Source: Collimonas antrihumi
GTDB taxonomy: Bacteria > Pseudomonadota > Gammaproteobacteria > Burkholderiales > Burkholderiaceae_D
Reading direction: 5' to 3'
NCBI RefSeq assembly: GCF_018304965.1
Contig: NZ_JAGQED010000009.1
Span: 62,001 to 126,000 of the forward strand
DNA: 64,000 bases
Below, piece after piece: positions 15,726-24,497 of the stretch. The notes under the pieces were generated by a model. The model was not told the DNA's origin and ran no database searches. It saw only the letters and a list, made by a program, of their open reading frames with translations. Position 1 is the stretch's first letter. Each line of letters begins with the position of its first letter. Both the position numbers and the translations under genes were made by a program.

Positions 15726-16712
15726 TCAGGATTTAGGAGGAAACAACACGGCGTCGCGCGTCGAAATCTTCTTTGGAATCAATTTCAATTCATAGAAGGA
15801 ATCGGCGATCTTTTGCTGCTCGTCCAGCACCTTGTTATCGATCGGTTTGTAAATATGGGCGTAATGCCTGAGACCGGTTTCGATCACGTCCGGCTCCAAT
15901 CCCTGGATCGGCGCCAGCTGGGCTGCCGCTTCCTTGTAATTGGCGCGAATCCAGCCTCCTTCTTTGCCGACTTCTTCCATGATCGTGTTCACCACCACGC
16001 TATTTTTGGCGGCGTATTTGCGTGTACTCAGGAAGAACTGGTGATGACTGACGGCGCCGCTGCCGCTGGCCAGGATCTTGGCGTCGAGTTGCTTGATCGC
16101 TGCCGTTTGAAATGGATCCCAGATCGCCCAGGCATCGACCGCACCGCGTTCGAAAGCCGCACGGGCGTCGGCCGGCGCCAGGTAGATGGGCTGGAAGTCA
16201 CTGTAGGCGATGCCGCCGTTCTTGAGCAGGCTGATGACCAGCCAATGCACATCGGAACCTTTGTTGAAGGCTATTTTCTTACCCTTCAGTTGCGTAACGG
16301 AGGTGATCGGCGAGTTCTTCTGCACCAGGATGCTTTCAGCCTCCGGCGTCGGGATTTCGTAAGCGGTGTACACAAAATCGGCGCCGGCCGCCTGTGCAAT
16401 GATCGGTGGCGCTTCACCGACATAACCGAAGTCGACCGAACCGACATTCAGGGCTTCCAGCAATTGCGGGCCGGCGGCGAACTCGGCCCATTTAACCTCA
16501 ATGCCCTGGGGCGCGAGGATTTTTTCCAATGTGCCATGCGCTTTCAGCAATACCAATGTGCTGGCTGCTTTCTGATAACCGATACGCAGCACCTGTTTTT
16601 CCTGCGCCTGCGCCAACTGCGGCACGCTGACTGCAAACGCGCCGGCGGCGACTGCCGAGAGCAGTGCCAGCACATGGCGTCTTGTGTGTTTGTTTCTGGT
16701 CGAAGCTGTCAT
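15726..16712 (-). CDS. ssuA: sulfonate ABC transporter substrate-binding protein, first SsuA
   Basis: 328-aa periplasmic solute-binding protein. The N-terminus has a twin-arginine-like stretch (KHTRRHVLALLS) before a hydrophobic core ending PQLAQAQ, so export could be Sec or Tat. Conserved SsuA segments are LRIGYQKAASTLVLLK, FAAGPQLLEALNVG, GEAPPIIAQAA and PIYLAPADARAAFERG. It is separated from ssuE by about 200 bases containing a 140-bp palindromic repeat element, which may uncouple or process the transcript at that point. Confidence 0.93.
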   Translation of the reverse strand: MTASTRNKHTRRHVLALLSAVAAGAFAVSVPQLAQAQEKQVLRIGYQKAASTLVLLKAHGTLEKILAPQGIEVKWAEFAAGPQLLEALNVGSVDFGYVGEAPPIIAQAAGADFVYTAYEIPTPEAESILVQKNSPITSVTQLKGKKIAFNKGSDVHWLVISLLKNGGIAYSDFQPIYLAPADARAAFERGAVDAWAIWDPFQTAAIKQLDAKILASGSGAVSHHQFFLSTRKYAAKNSVVVNTIMEEVGKEGGWIRANYKEAAAQLAPIQGLEPDVIETGLRHYAHIYKPIDNKVLDEQQKIADSFYELKLIPKKISTRDAVLFPPKS

Positions 16713-16730
16713 TGCCGATTTCCTGATTTT

Positions 16731-16870
16731 GTAGGGTGGGCACTTTGCCCACGCGTGAATTCACTGGGCGTAAATGCCTGTTTCTGTTCTCGTTGGGTCG
16801 TGTTCCGGCGATGCGCAGGCCGGCACTCCGGTTATAGCGGTCACGCGTGGGCAACCGTGCCCACCCTACG
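16731..16870. repeat. GTAGGGTGGGC repeat, 140-bp long form
   Basis: Outer inverted ends GTAGGGTGGGCAC (left) and GTGCCCACCCTACG (right), with inner GCCCACGCGTGA / TCACGCGTGGGC arms. It forms a long imperfect cruciform lying in the ssuE-ssuA gap. It has no coding capacity, which suggests a non-autonomous REP-like element. Inner sequence is shared with the copy at 42297. Confidence 0.88.
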
Positions 16871-16920
16871 TCTGTGTAAATTACTGCTTAGTTGATTTGA
16901 TATCTACGTGGATTTTCCTG

Positions 16921-17520
16921 CTACACGCTACATCGCACCTGCGAAAATGGAATCGGATCGAAATCGTTCGCACTGATCTTGTGCAGCGCCAGCAAGCTAT
17001 CCGATAACTGCTGCACGCCCTCGTTAATCCGCTGGAAAATATTCTGGTCCAGGCTCAAACCGTCTTGTTCCGACCACTGCACCTGCGCTTCCGTTGCGAA
17101 GATGCTCGGCAGTACATGCTTGGCGGCCAATGACGACAACACCGGCCGCAAGGCGTAGTCCAGCGCCAGCATGTGCGATTGGCTGCCGCCGGTGGCCAGC
17201 GGCAGCACCAGTTTGTCGGTCAGTCCAAATTGCGGCAGCAGATCGAGAAACGCCTTTAACACACCGCTATAGGCCGCCTTGTAAACCGGCGTCGCCACCA
17301 CCACCGCCGTCGCTTGCGCTACTTGCGCCAGCGCGGCCTGAATCAGCGTGTTGTTGAAATCGGCGCGTAACAGCGCATCGCCCGGCAGATCCCGCACATC
17401 CAGTTTGCTGTATCGATGTCCTGACAACGCCAGTTTTTTACCTGTGTAATGCAGCAACCGGGTAGAACGCGAGGGTGCCGACGGGCTGCCAGCCAATAAC
17501 AAAATAGTCATCTGTTGCAA
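16921..17520 (-). CDS. ssuE: NADPH-dependent FMN reductase
   Basis: 199-aa flavodoxin-fold reductase that supplies FMNH2 to the SsuD monooxygenase. The start ILLLAGSPSAPSRSTRLL binds the FMN phosphate. VVVATPVYKAAYSGVLKAFLDLLP is the family central motif and LPLATGGSQSHMLALDYALRP follows. The length matches E. coli SsuE (191 aa). It is the first ssu gene in the leftward order, 70 bases after the sbp stop codon, so it may be co-transcribed with sbp or have its own promoter. Confidence 0.94.
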   Translation of the reverse strand: MQQMTILLLAGSPSAPSRSTRLLHYTGKKLALSGHRYSKLDVRDLPGDALLRADFNNTLIQAALAQVAQATAVVVATPVYKAAYSGVLKAFLDLLPQFGLTDKLVLPLATGGSQSHMLALDYALRPVLSSLAAKHVLPSIFATEAQVQWSEQDGLSLDQNIFQRINEGVQQLSDSLLALHKISANDFDPIPFSQVRCSV

Positions 17521-17590
17521 TCTTGAAGCTGCCCTGCGTGGCAGGGCAACTGAGTCTTTACGATCAATCCGATCACTTCCACCAACCGGC

Positions 17591-18607
17591 TTATTTCACG
17601 CCCGGCTGATAAATCTTGTCGAACACACCGCCATCGCTGAAATGGACTTTCTGCGCATTTTTCCAGCCGCCGAAAGTGTCATCTATGGTGAACAGGCTCA
17701 GCTTCGGAAACTTGCTCGCATACTTGGCGGCGACTTTAGGATCGATAGGACGATAGTAATTGTGGGCGGCGATTTCCTGCCCTTCGGGCGAGTACAAGTA
17801 CTCCAGATAGGCTTGCGCAATCTTGCGGGTGCCACGCTTGTCGACCACCTTGTCGACCACCGCCACCGGCGGCTCTGCCAGGATGCTCAGCGATGGAAAC
17901 ACGGTATCGAACTTGCCCTTGCCGAACTCCGCCTCGACCAGGTAAGCCTCGTTTTCCCACGACAGCAATACATCGCCTACACCGCGTTCGGCAAAGGTGA
18001 CCGTCGAGCCGCGCGCGCCGGAATCCAGCACCGGTACATTCTTGTACAGGCGCGAAATGAAATCGCGCGCCTTGGCGTCGTCGTTATTGTTCTTCTTCAG
18101 CGCATAGCCGTAAGCGGCCAGATAAGCCCAGCGCGCGCCGCCGGAAGTCTTTGGATTAGCCACCACCACCGACACGCCGGGCTTGACCAGATCGTCCCAG
18201 TCCTTGATGCCTTTAGGATTACCCTTGCGCACCAGCAGCACGATGGTCGAGGTGTATGGCGTGCTGTTGTGCGGCAGGCGTTTTTGCCAGTCAGCTGGCA
18301 ACAGCTTGGCCTTTTCGGAAATTTCATCGATATCGTAAGCCAGCGCCAGCGTCACCACGTCGGCTTCCAGGCCATCGATCACCGAGCGCCCCTGCTTGCC
18401 CGAACCGCCATGCGACGCTTTCAGGGTGAGATTGTCGCCGGTCTTTTCTTTCCAGTACTTGGCAAAAGCCTTGTTGTACTCTTGATACAGCTCACGCGTA
18501 GGATCGTAAGAGACATTGAGCAGCGAAAAATCAGCTGCTTGCACAATCTGTGCACTCTGCGCCACCAAGGCAATCGCGATCACCGAACGAACGATTTTCT
18601 TCAACAT
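17591..18607 (-). CDS. sbp: periplasmic sulfate-binding protein
   Basis: 338-aa solute-binding protein for sulfate or thiosulfate import, with a signal peptide of about 24 residues (ending IVQAADF). Family signatures are [41 protein letters not shown], and [15 protein letters not shown]. The matching CysT/CysW/CysA permease and ATPase genes are not in this window, so this is an orphan binding protein located with the sulfonate genes. Joint expression under sulfur limitation, for example through a CysB-type regulator, is likely but no operator was recognised. Confidence 0.93.
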   Translation of the reverse strand: MLKKIVRSVIAIALVAQSAQIVQAADFSLLNVSYDPTRELYQEYNKAFAKYWKEKTGDNLTLKASHGGSGKQGRSVIDGLEADVVTLALAYDIDEISEKAKLLPADWQKRLPHNSTPYTSTIVLLVRKGNPKGIKDWDDLVKPGVSVVVANPKTSGGARWAYLAAYGYALKKNNNDDAKARDFISRLYKNVPVLDSGARGSTVTFAERGVGDVLLSWENEAYLVEAEFGKGKFDTVFPSLSILAEPPVAVVDKVVDKRGTRKIAQAYLEYLYSPEGQEIAAHNYYRPIDPKVAAKYASKFPKLSLFTIDDTFGGWKNAQKVHFSDGGVFDKIYQPGVK

Positions 18608-18909
18608 GTTCTGCTTCCCTCGTAAATGTTTTTTTGTTTTGAGGAGTACAGATTAATGAGGGCGCCTGGAAAACAGAACGAATTCTTTCTTCTCTCCTTA
18701 TGCTAAAAACAGATATGCATGGATTGCCCCGATGAATAAGGATGACGCTTATTCCTGTTGAATTGGCATAAAGCCGCGAAGATGGGCGCTGGCAGCAACC
18801 AGCAGCAATGCGCAACCCGGTCCGGCGAAGGCGACGCTTAAGCTGGTAGCGTGCGCCACAAAGCCGACGTGATCAACAGAAAACCGCAAAAGGTCTTTTG
18901 CGCCAGTTT
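18608..18909. other. 302-bp intergenic region between sbp and dgkA
   Basis: It holds the upstream region of sbp (leftward). Near 18749-18870 the minus strand has an open frame reading a hydrophobic stretch (FAGPGCALLLVAASAHL) that looks like the last helix of a membrane transporter but has no start or family support. It may be a remnant of an MFS gene. No terminator or repeat was recognised. Confidence 0.3.
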
Positions 18910-19350
18910 TTACGCTTGAGTCAGGACAGGATAGAGAATCACGGCCCAGGTGGCGACGGCAAGCACGCAAGTCAGCAGCACCGCGGCGCTGCCAAAATCC
19001 TTGGCGTTCTTGGAGAGTGGATTGCGCTCCAGCGAGACACGGTCTACCACCGCTTCAATCGCCGAATTGATCAGCTCGATGATGATGATCCAGACCAGCA
19101 CCGCGATCAGCATCAGTTTTTGCACCGCGGAGACCGGCAACAGCAAGGCGACGATGATGCCCGGGATGACGATCACCAGTTCCTGGCGGAATGCATGCTC
19201 GTTTTTCCAGGCGGATTTAAAGCCTTCTGCCGAATAAAAGAATGCTGAAAAAATCCGCTTGAATCCGCTGGTGCTCTTGAATTCGCTGATCGGCTGCGGC
19301 TGCGGCGGCTGTGGCTGCTGCGATTGCGGTGATTGCTTGTTTTCGCTCAT
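18910..19350 (-). CDS. dgkA: diacylglycerol kinase
   Basis: 146-aa inner-membrane kinase that phosphorylates diacylglycerol to phosphatidic acid. Three transmembrane helices follow an amphipathic region. The catalytic signature is ELINSAIEAVVDRVSLE with KNAKDFGSAAV. The N-terminus has an extra Gln-Pro-rich stretch (residues about 6-20) not present in E. coli DgkA (122 aa), which is encoded by a GC-rich imperfect repeat and is probably disordered. It stands alone on the minus strand, divergent from the IclR regulator. Confidence 0.94.
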   Translation of the reverse strand: MSENKQSPQSQQPQPPQPQPISEFKSTSGFKRIFSAFFYSAEGFKSAWKNEHAFRQELVIVIPGIIVALLLPVSAVQKLMLIAVLVWIIIIELINSAIEAVVDRVSLERNPLSKNAKDFGSAAVLLTCVLAVATWAVILYPVLTQA

Positions 19351-19575
19351 GCTGTGCTGGTTCTGATGGCAAGCTGGATTGCCAAGCTTGCCTTGATGGA
19401 AACGCAGGTTTGCGTTTCCGAATTTTAACAGCCTTGCTGCGCTGCACGCTAAATGCTTTTATTTTGATTACGAGAGCAATTCCGGCTCGTGGCTGCACTC
19501 TAATCGATAACGATAGCGAAGCACAACTTTTCACATTATGATATAAAGATTCCATTGCAATGCACCATTACTCCA

Positions 19576-20352
19576 ATGAAAACAGCCACTACCGACGACG
19601 CCGATAAAATTTCGATCCAGGTCATAGAGCGCATGATTTCGCTGCTCGATACTTTGGCGCTCTACCCTGATCCGGTCAGCCTGAAAGAGTTATCAGCTGT
19701 CACCGGCTTGCATCCTTCCACGGCACACAGGATTCTCAACGACCTGGTGGTGAAACGCTTCGTCGACCGCTCCGAACCTGGCAGTTATCGGCTTGGCATG
19801 CGCCTGCTGGAATTGGGCAACGTCGTAAAAAGCCGCTTGAATGTGCGCGAAGCTGCGCTTGATTTCATGCGCGGGCTGCATCGCAAGACCAACCAGACCG
19901 TCAACCTGTCAGTGCGCCAGAGCGATGAAATCGTTTATATCGATCGCGCGTTTTCAGAACGCTCAGGCATGCAGGTGGTGCGCGCCATCGGTGGCCGGGC
20001 GCCATTGCACCTGACCTCTACCGGCAAATTATTTTTATCCATCGACGATCCGAAAATGGTCCGTGCCTACGCCACCCGCACCGGGCTGGCAGGACACAAC
20101 AAGAATTCCATCACCGATCTGAGCAAGCTGGAGCGCGAATTGAGCCTGGTGCGCGCATTGGGTTACGCCCGCGATAACGAAGAGCTCGAACTGGGCGTAC
20201 GCTGCATGGCCGCCGGCATCCGCGACGATTCCGGCAAGATGGTCGCCGGCTTGTCGATCTCCGCGCCGGCCGATCGCCTGCAAGAAGAATGGGTCGATGA
20301 TTTGATCAGCACTGCGAATCAGATTTCCGCGGTACTGGGTTATACATCGTAG
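19576..20352 (+). CDS. IclR-family transcriptional regulator
   Basis: 258-aa regulator with an N-terminal winged helix (about residues 10-70; VSLKELSAVTGLHPSTAHRI) and a C-terminal IclR effector domain (about 85-250; VDRAFSERSGMQVVRAIGGR, LGYARDNEELELGVRC). The ATG at 19576 gives the normal N-terminus; an in-frame TTG at 19555 is possible. Its TAG stop codon is supplied by the first bases of a GTAGGGTGGGC repeat element, so the original C-terminus may have been altered by the insertion. No obvious target operon is adjacent. Confidence 0.92.
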   Translation: MKTATTDDADKISIQVIERMISLLDTLALYPDPVSLKELSAVTGLHPSTAHRILNDLVVKRFVDRSEPGSYRLGMRLLELGNVVKSRLNVREAALDFMRGLHRKTNQTVNLSVRQSDEIVYIDRAFSERSGMQVVRAIGGRAPLHLTSTGKLFLSIDDPKMVRAYATRTGLAGHNKNSITDLSKLERELSLVRALGYARDNEELELGVRCMAAGIRDDSGKMVAGLSISAPADRLQEEWVDDLISTANQISAVLGYTS

Positions 20353-20439
20353 GGTGGGCAAGATTTTTTGCCCACGCGTGACTTGCCAGGCACAATGAGA
20401 ATTTGAGATACCGCGTGGGCACTTCGTGACCACCCTACG
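20349..20439. repeat. GTAGGGTGGGC repeat, 91-bp form overlapping the iclR stop
   Basis: Left end GTAGGGTGGGCA and right end ACCACCCTACG, with inner TTGCCCACGCGTGA and CGCGTGGGCA. It begins at the second-last codon of the IclR gene, whose TAG stop is part of the repeat. Confidence 0.87.
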
Positions 20440-20467
20440 CCCACCTTTTTCAGCACCTGGCACAAAT

Positions 20468-20516
20468 AAAAACAGAGTTTATTCATCTTTTTTCTGACGA
20501 ATAAACTCTGTTTTTT
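20468..20516. terminator. bidirectional Rho-independent terminator
   Basis: Perfect 12-bp arms CAGAGTTTATTC (20473-20484) and GAATAAACTCTG (20499-20510) with a 14-nt loop, A5 before and T6 after. It serves the rightward iclR gene and the leftward pbpG gene, which converge here. Confidence 0.92.
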
Positions 20517-20549
20517 CTACCGGATTATGTTCGAATTTACGTTCGATCT

Positions 20550-21713
20550 TCAGGTTTGGCCATCAGCCATTTTCACACGCGTCAAGGTGGCAGGATGTGA
20601 ATCAGCCAGCCATCTGCGAACCCGGTCGGCGTCCGCCTGGCGCGAATACTTGCCGCGCGAATCTAGGAACACCATCACGATCTGGCGACCGTCGATGGTA
20701 GTTTGCATGACCATGCAACGGCCTGCTTCGTTAATGTAGCCGGTCTTTTGCAAACCGATCTGCCACTCAGGATTTTCTACCAGATGATTCGATGTCGAGT
20801 AACGCAACGGACGACCGCCCGGCTCCACCACATATTTTGAATCGGTTGAATATTGGCGAATCACCGGATGCTGGTAGGCTGCCATGACCAGACGCGACAA
20901 ATCGCGGGCACTGGCGACATTCAGATGCGACAGCCCGGTCGAATCGACATAGTGGGTTTCCGTCATGCCCAGAGCCTTGGCCTTGGCATTCATGGCAGCT
21001 ACAAAGGCCGGCAAGCCGCCTGGATAGTTACGGCCAAGCGCCGATGCGGCGCGATTCTCTGAACTCATCAAGGCGATGTGCAGCATGTCGGCGCGGGTCA
21101 ATTGCGAACCGATGCGCAGGCGCGAGCTGCTATGCTTTTCGCGATCGATATCGTCATCGGTCACGGCCAGCACTTCGTTCATGTCTTGTTTCGATTCGAC
21201 CACCACCATGCTGGTCATCAGCTTGGTCAGCGATGCGATCGGCAATGCAACCTGGGAATTCTTATCCAGCAGCACTTCTGAACTATTCTGATCCAGCACC
21301 AGCGCTACGCTGGATTTCAACTCGAGCGGATCACGCGTCAAATTCAATCCGGCCTGCTCGCCTGCGGACAGGACTGGCGGCAAAGCTGGCACCACCGGTG
21401 CGAATGCAACGCGTTGGTAAGTCACTTTACGGTGACCACGAACCATCACCACTTTCTTCACCAGCTTTTCATTTTTATTGAAAGACGCCGTATTGCTGCG
21501 GCCACGCGCAGCAATCACCGCATGTTTTCTGGAGCCGGCTTTGGCTACGGTTTTCTTGCTGGCAGAAGCAGCTGTAGCCGCTGGCTTTTTAGCGGCTTTT
21601 TTAGTGGTACTTTGTTTTGTTTGGGCAGAAGCCTGGGCAGCAGGCGCGTTCGCGAGCACGAGGAAGAGTGACAAAAAAACAATTAACGCGGATTTGCCCA
21701 TTTGCGGCTCCAA
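20550..21713 (-). CDS. pbpG: D-alanyl-D-alanine endopeptidase/carboxypeptidase (PBP7-type)
   Basis: 387-aa periplasmic penicillin-binding protein of the S11 family, trimming or cleaving peptidoglycan cross-links. There is a signal peptide (about 28 residues), then an Ala/Lys-rich, probably disordered linker (about residues 30-105). The S11 domain has SxxK in ASLTKLM, SxN as SSENRAAS, and KTG in LQKTGYINEAG. The long basic linker is longer than in E. coli PbpG (about 310 aa). No partner genes are adjacent. Confidence 0.92.
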   Translation of the reverse strand: MEPQMGKSALIVFLSLFLVLANAPAAQASAQTKQSTTKKAAKKPAATAASASKKTVAKAGSRKHAVIAARGRSNTASFNKNEKLVKKVVMVRGHRKVTYQRVAFAPVVPALPPVLSAGEQAGLNLTRDPLELKSSVALVLDQNSSEVLLDKNSQVALPIASLTKLMTSMVVVESKQDMNEVLAVTDDDIDREKHSSSRLRIGSQLTRADMLHIALMSSENRAASALGRNYPGGLPAFVAAMNAKAKALGMTETHYVDSTGLSHLNVASARDLSRLVMAAYQHPVIRQYSTDSKYVVEPGGRPLRYSTSNHLVENPEWQIGLQKTGYINEAGRCMVMQTTIDGRQIVMVFLDSRGKYSRQADADRVRRWLADSHPATLTRVKMADGQT

Positions 21714-21882
21714 TATGCGGCGGTGTATAACTTTGTGGCAGTGTAGGCAAATATCGGAAAAATCGCAAGAGAATTAGATAGTTAGCGCACTAAATTAAAC
21801 GACTTTCGATGTCAGGACGACGATTTGCGAGATAGATTTTACCGCAACTCATCGGCCTGGCACTTACTTTAGTATCGGCTAA

Positions 21883-22650
21883 CTAAACGTGACATTCAAG
21901 CAATATTGCATCAATTGAAAATGAATAATCACCTTGCAAATTGAAATACTTCGTCACCTCTGACGGCGCGCTATCCCACAGAGACTTGATCGCCACTACC
22001 CGCTCGGCAGGTGTGCGCATCCTGGCTACCCAGGTATCGAACTGCAACGGCAACTTCCAGCTCTGGTCGGCAGTCGGGCGCAATCCTGCCTGATTCAGCA
22101 ACTGGCGCCAGCCGGACAAGCTGCGATTACGTACATGCGAAGTGTCGCGCAACAATTCGATGGACTGGAAGTAGGTGTCGGTCAAGACATCCTCGGGCGA
22201 CGCGGTATCGATCACGATGCACATACCGCCCGGCTTCAGTACCCGCACCATCTCAGCCAACGCTTCTGGCAGCCTGGTCCAGTGATGCGCGCTAAACCGC
22301 GTACACACCAGATCGAAGGAAGCATCGGCAAAGGGCATGCGCTCGGCACTGCCCTGCTGCACGTGCAGATTTTTCAAACCACGCTCGGCAGCTGCATGCT
22401 GCACTACGTCCAGCATTTCAGTAGCAAGGTCGTACGCGACTACCGTGCCGATATGCGGCGCAATGGCGAAAGCGGCGTGTCCGGCACCGCAACCGACATC
22501 GAGCGCTTTACCTTGCGGAAACCGGCTGGCATAGGCGGCCAGTTGCTGTAAATCCGCGCCTTGGGCGTGGACGGTACTGGTGAGGTAGGCGGCAGCGGTG
22601 CTGCCGAATTGTTCAGAAACCACTTTATCGTGATTGCGGACGACGATCAT
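21883..22650 (-). CDS. class I SAM-dependent methyltransferase (UbiE-like)
   Basis: 255-aa Methyltransf_11 protein with motif I ALDVGCGAGHAAFAIAP (SAM binding), an acidic position in VVAYDLATEML, and motif IV FDLVCTRFSAHHW. The ATG at 22650 has AGGAG eight bases upstream and is preferred over an in-frame TTG at 22665. It resembles E. coli YcgJ/UbiE small-molecule methyltransferases; the substrate is unknown. It is divergently transcribed from an XRE/MmyB regulator across a strong inverted repeat at 22724-22771, so that regulator probably controls it. Confidence 0.9.
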   Translation of the reverse strand: MIVVRNHDKVVSEQFGSTAAAYLTSTVHAQGADLQQLAAYASRFPQGKALDVGCGAGHAAFAIAPHIGTVVAYDLATEMLDVVQHAAAERGLKNLHVQQGSAERMPFADASFDLVCTRFSAHHWTRLPEALAEMVRVLKPGGMCIVIDTASPEDVLTDTYFQSIELLRDTSHVRNRSLSGWRQLLNQAGLRPTADQSWKLPLQFDTWVARMRTPAERVVAIKSLWDSAPSEVTKYFNLQGDYSFSIDAILLECHV

Positions 22651-22723
22651 CAGTTTTCTCCTCAAGAATGGGTAGTAGCGTGGGTAATAGCGCTCAGGCC
22701 GGAATCCAGTTTAATTATTTTTT

Positions 22724-22771
22724 ATCCTGTTACAAGACTACTGTTTATACTAGTACTACTAGTAACAGGAT
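22724..22771. promoter_or_regulatory. inverted-repeat operator between the methyltransferase and regulator genes
   Basis: Perfect 10-bp inverted arms ATCCTGTTAC (22724-22733) and GTAACAGGAT (22762-22771), with centres 38 bp apart. The right arm is preceded by ACTAGTACTACTAGT (22749-22763), two self-complementary ACTAGT sites. It lies in the 135-bp gap between divergent genes and ends 14 bases before the regulator start, as expected for an autoregulated operator. Confidence 0.65.
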
Positions 22772-22785
22772 ATGCATGGAACAGC

Positions 22786-23568
22786 ATGGACCAGGCCGGA
22801 AAACGCAAAGCACTGGGTGAATTCATCAAGACCCAGCGCACCCAGATCCCTACCGCGGCATTGCGCCTGGGCGGCAGCACGCGCCGTCGGACTCCGGGTT
22901 TGCGACGCGAGGAAGTTGCCCAGCTGTGCGATATCAGCGTCACTTGGTACACCTGGATAGAACAGGGCCGCACCGTCTCGGTATCGGCCGCCGCATTGGC
23001 AAGAATCGCCGAGGCTTTACAGTTGTCGCGCGCCAAGCGCGCTTATCTGTTTGAGTTGTCCGGTAAAAAAGATCCACTGGCACTTGATGCGCAGGCCCAG
23101 GAAATTCCCGATGAAATACTGGCAGTGACCGGCGCCATCAAGACCCCGGCTTATCTGCTGGATCGTCATTGGAACGCGGTCGCCTGGAACCGTGCCGCCA
23201 AAACCTTGTTCGTCGGCTGGCTGGATAAAAAAAGCACCAGCCGAAATTTGCTTGAGTACACCTATTGCCAGCCTGAAGCTGCCACCTTGATCAGCGACTG
23301 GGAGCAGCGCGCAAGCCGGCTGGCGGCAGAGTTTCGCGCCGATTGCGGCATGTACCTGGACGAACCGGAGATTGCCCGGCTGGTAATGCGTTTGAGTGCC
23401 TCCAGCGCTGCTTTCAAGCGGGCCTGGAATCTGCACGACGTGGTTGAGAAAGAAGGCGGCGAGCGCCGCTTCAGTCATCCGGCACTGGGCCAACTGGCGT
23501 ATCGGCAAGTCAATTTGCGGGTCGCCAACCGGCCTGAATTGAAGCTGGTGATGTTGCTGCCGATTTAA
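22786..23568 (+). CDS. XRE-family regulator with MmyB-like ligand domain
   Basis: 260-aa regulator. The N-terminal helix-turn-helix is preceded by the family motif GGSTRRRTPGLRREEVAQL and includes DISVTWYTWIEQGR. The C-terminal MmyB-like PAS-type domain (about residues 110-255; TPAYLLDRHWNAVAWNRAA, LEYTYCQPEA, SHPALGQL) binds fatty-acid-like ligands in characterised relatives. The ATG at 22786 was chosen because homology begins there and the upstream in-frame extension overlaps the methyltransferase gene. Regulation of the divergent methyltransferase is inferred from the shared palindromic region. Confidence 0.9.
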   Translation: MDQAGKRKALGEFIKTQRTQIPTAALRLGGSTRRRTPGLRREEVAQLCDISVTWYTWIEQGRTVSVSAAALARIAEALQLSRAKRAYLFELSGKKDPLALDAQAQEIPDEILAVTGAIKTPAYLLDRHWNAVAWNRAAKTLFVGWLDKKSTSRNLLEYTYCQPEAATLISDWEQRASRLAAEFRADCGMYLDEPEIARLVMRLSASSAAFKRAWNLHDVVEKEGGERRFSHPALGQLAYRQVNLRVANRPELKLVMLLPI

Positions 23569-23589
23569 GTTGAAGCCGGTTAAGTCCGG

Positions 23590-24492
23590 TTATTTTTTCA
23601 TGACGAAACCCACGCCCAATATCGCCACTGCCATGCCAATGATACCGAGCAAATTGAAGACTTCGCCGAACATCAGCCAGGCCATCAGCGCGGTAGTCGG
23701 CGGCGTCAGGTAGAGCAAGCTGGTAACGCGGGTTGCCGCGCTCTTGCGTATCAGTGCGAACAACAGGAAGATCGCGCCTATCGACAAAGCCAGTATCGAC
23801 CACAGCAGTGCGCCGATGAAGCGCGGCGTCCATTGCACCGTGTCCAGGCTTGGCGTCAGGTGCTCGTAGAAAATCGCGAACGGCAGCAATACTACGATCG
23901 AGGCGGCAAACTGGATGATGGTGCCGGTGCGCAAATCGAAATGCGAGCAGTTGCGTTTCTGATACAGCGTGCCAAGCGTAATCGAGAGCAGCGCCAGCAG
24001 GCACAGCGTAATACTTTGCCACGACAAACCGACCAGGCTGATTTTAGCGGCCACCACCAGCCCTACTCCGCAAATGCCAAGCAGCAGGCCCAGCCATTGC
24101 CGCGGCCGTACCGACTCACCGATCAAGGGTGCGGCAAATGCGGTCAGGATAGGCTGCATGCCGACAATCAGCGCCGACACGCCGGCCGGCATGCCGAGCT
24201 TGATGGCGCACCAGACGCCGGCCAGGTAACCGCCTTGCAGCAAGATCCCGGCAACCGCGATGTGACGGATCTGGCCCAGCGGCCAGGGAGCGCGCATCAA
24301 CAAGACCAAAGGCAGCAGGACCAGCAGCACGCCGACGAAACGTAGCAATAGAAACGTTAGTGGAGGCGCATATGGCAAGCCGAATTTTGCCACCACAAAG
24401 CCTGTGCTCCAGAGCAGCACAAATACCATCGGCATGGCCGCGAGCAGGCGACGGGCTGGCCGCGATGCGGTCGGAAGGCTGGCTGATTGCAT
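23590..24492 (-). CDS. EamA/DMT-family transporter
   Basis: 300-aa drug/metabolite transporter with ten predicted transmembrane helices and two EamA repeats (about residues 14-145 and 155-297). Conserved parts are FVLLWSTGFVVAKFGLPY at the start and the second-repeat end YLTPPTTALMAWLMFGE. Members export amino acids or other metabolites; the substrate cannot be assigned. It follows the histone-deacetylase-like gene on the same strand after a 56-bp gap filled with five 11-bp repeats. It converges with the XRE regulator. Confidence 0.9.
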   Translation of the reverse strand: MQSASLPTASRPARRLLAAMPMVFVLLWSTGFVVAKFGLPYAPPLTFLLLRFVGVLLVLLPLVLLMRAPWPLGQIRHIAVAGILLQGGYLAGVWCAIKLGMPAGVSALIVGMQPILTAFAAPLIGESVRPRQWLGLLLGICGVGLVVAAKISLVGLSWQSITLCLLALLSITLGTLYQKRNCSHFDLRTGTIIQFAASIVVLLPFAIFYEHLTPSLDTVQWTPRFIGALLWSILALSIGAIFLLFALIRKSAATRVTSLLYLTPPTTALMAWLMFGEVFNLLGIIGMAVAILGVGFVMKK

Positions 24493-24497
24493 GAGTT

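Noticed and set aside
15813-16895. 360-aa plus-strand open frame
   Set aside because: Antisense to ssuA and running into a repeat element; no family signature.
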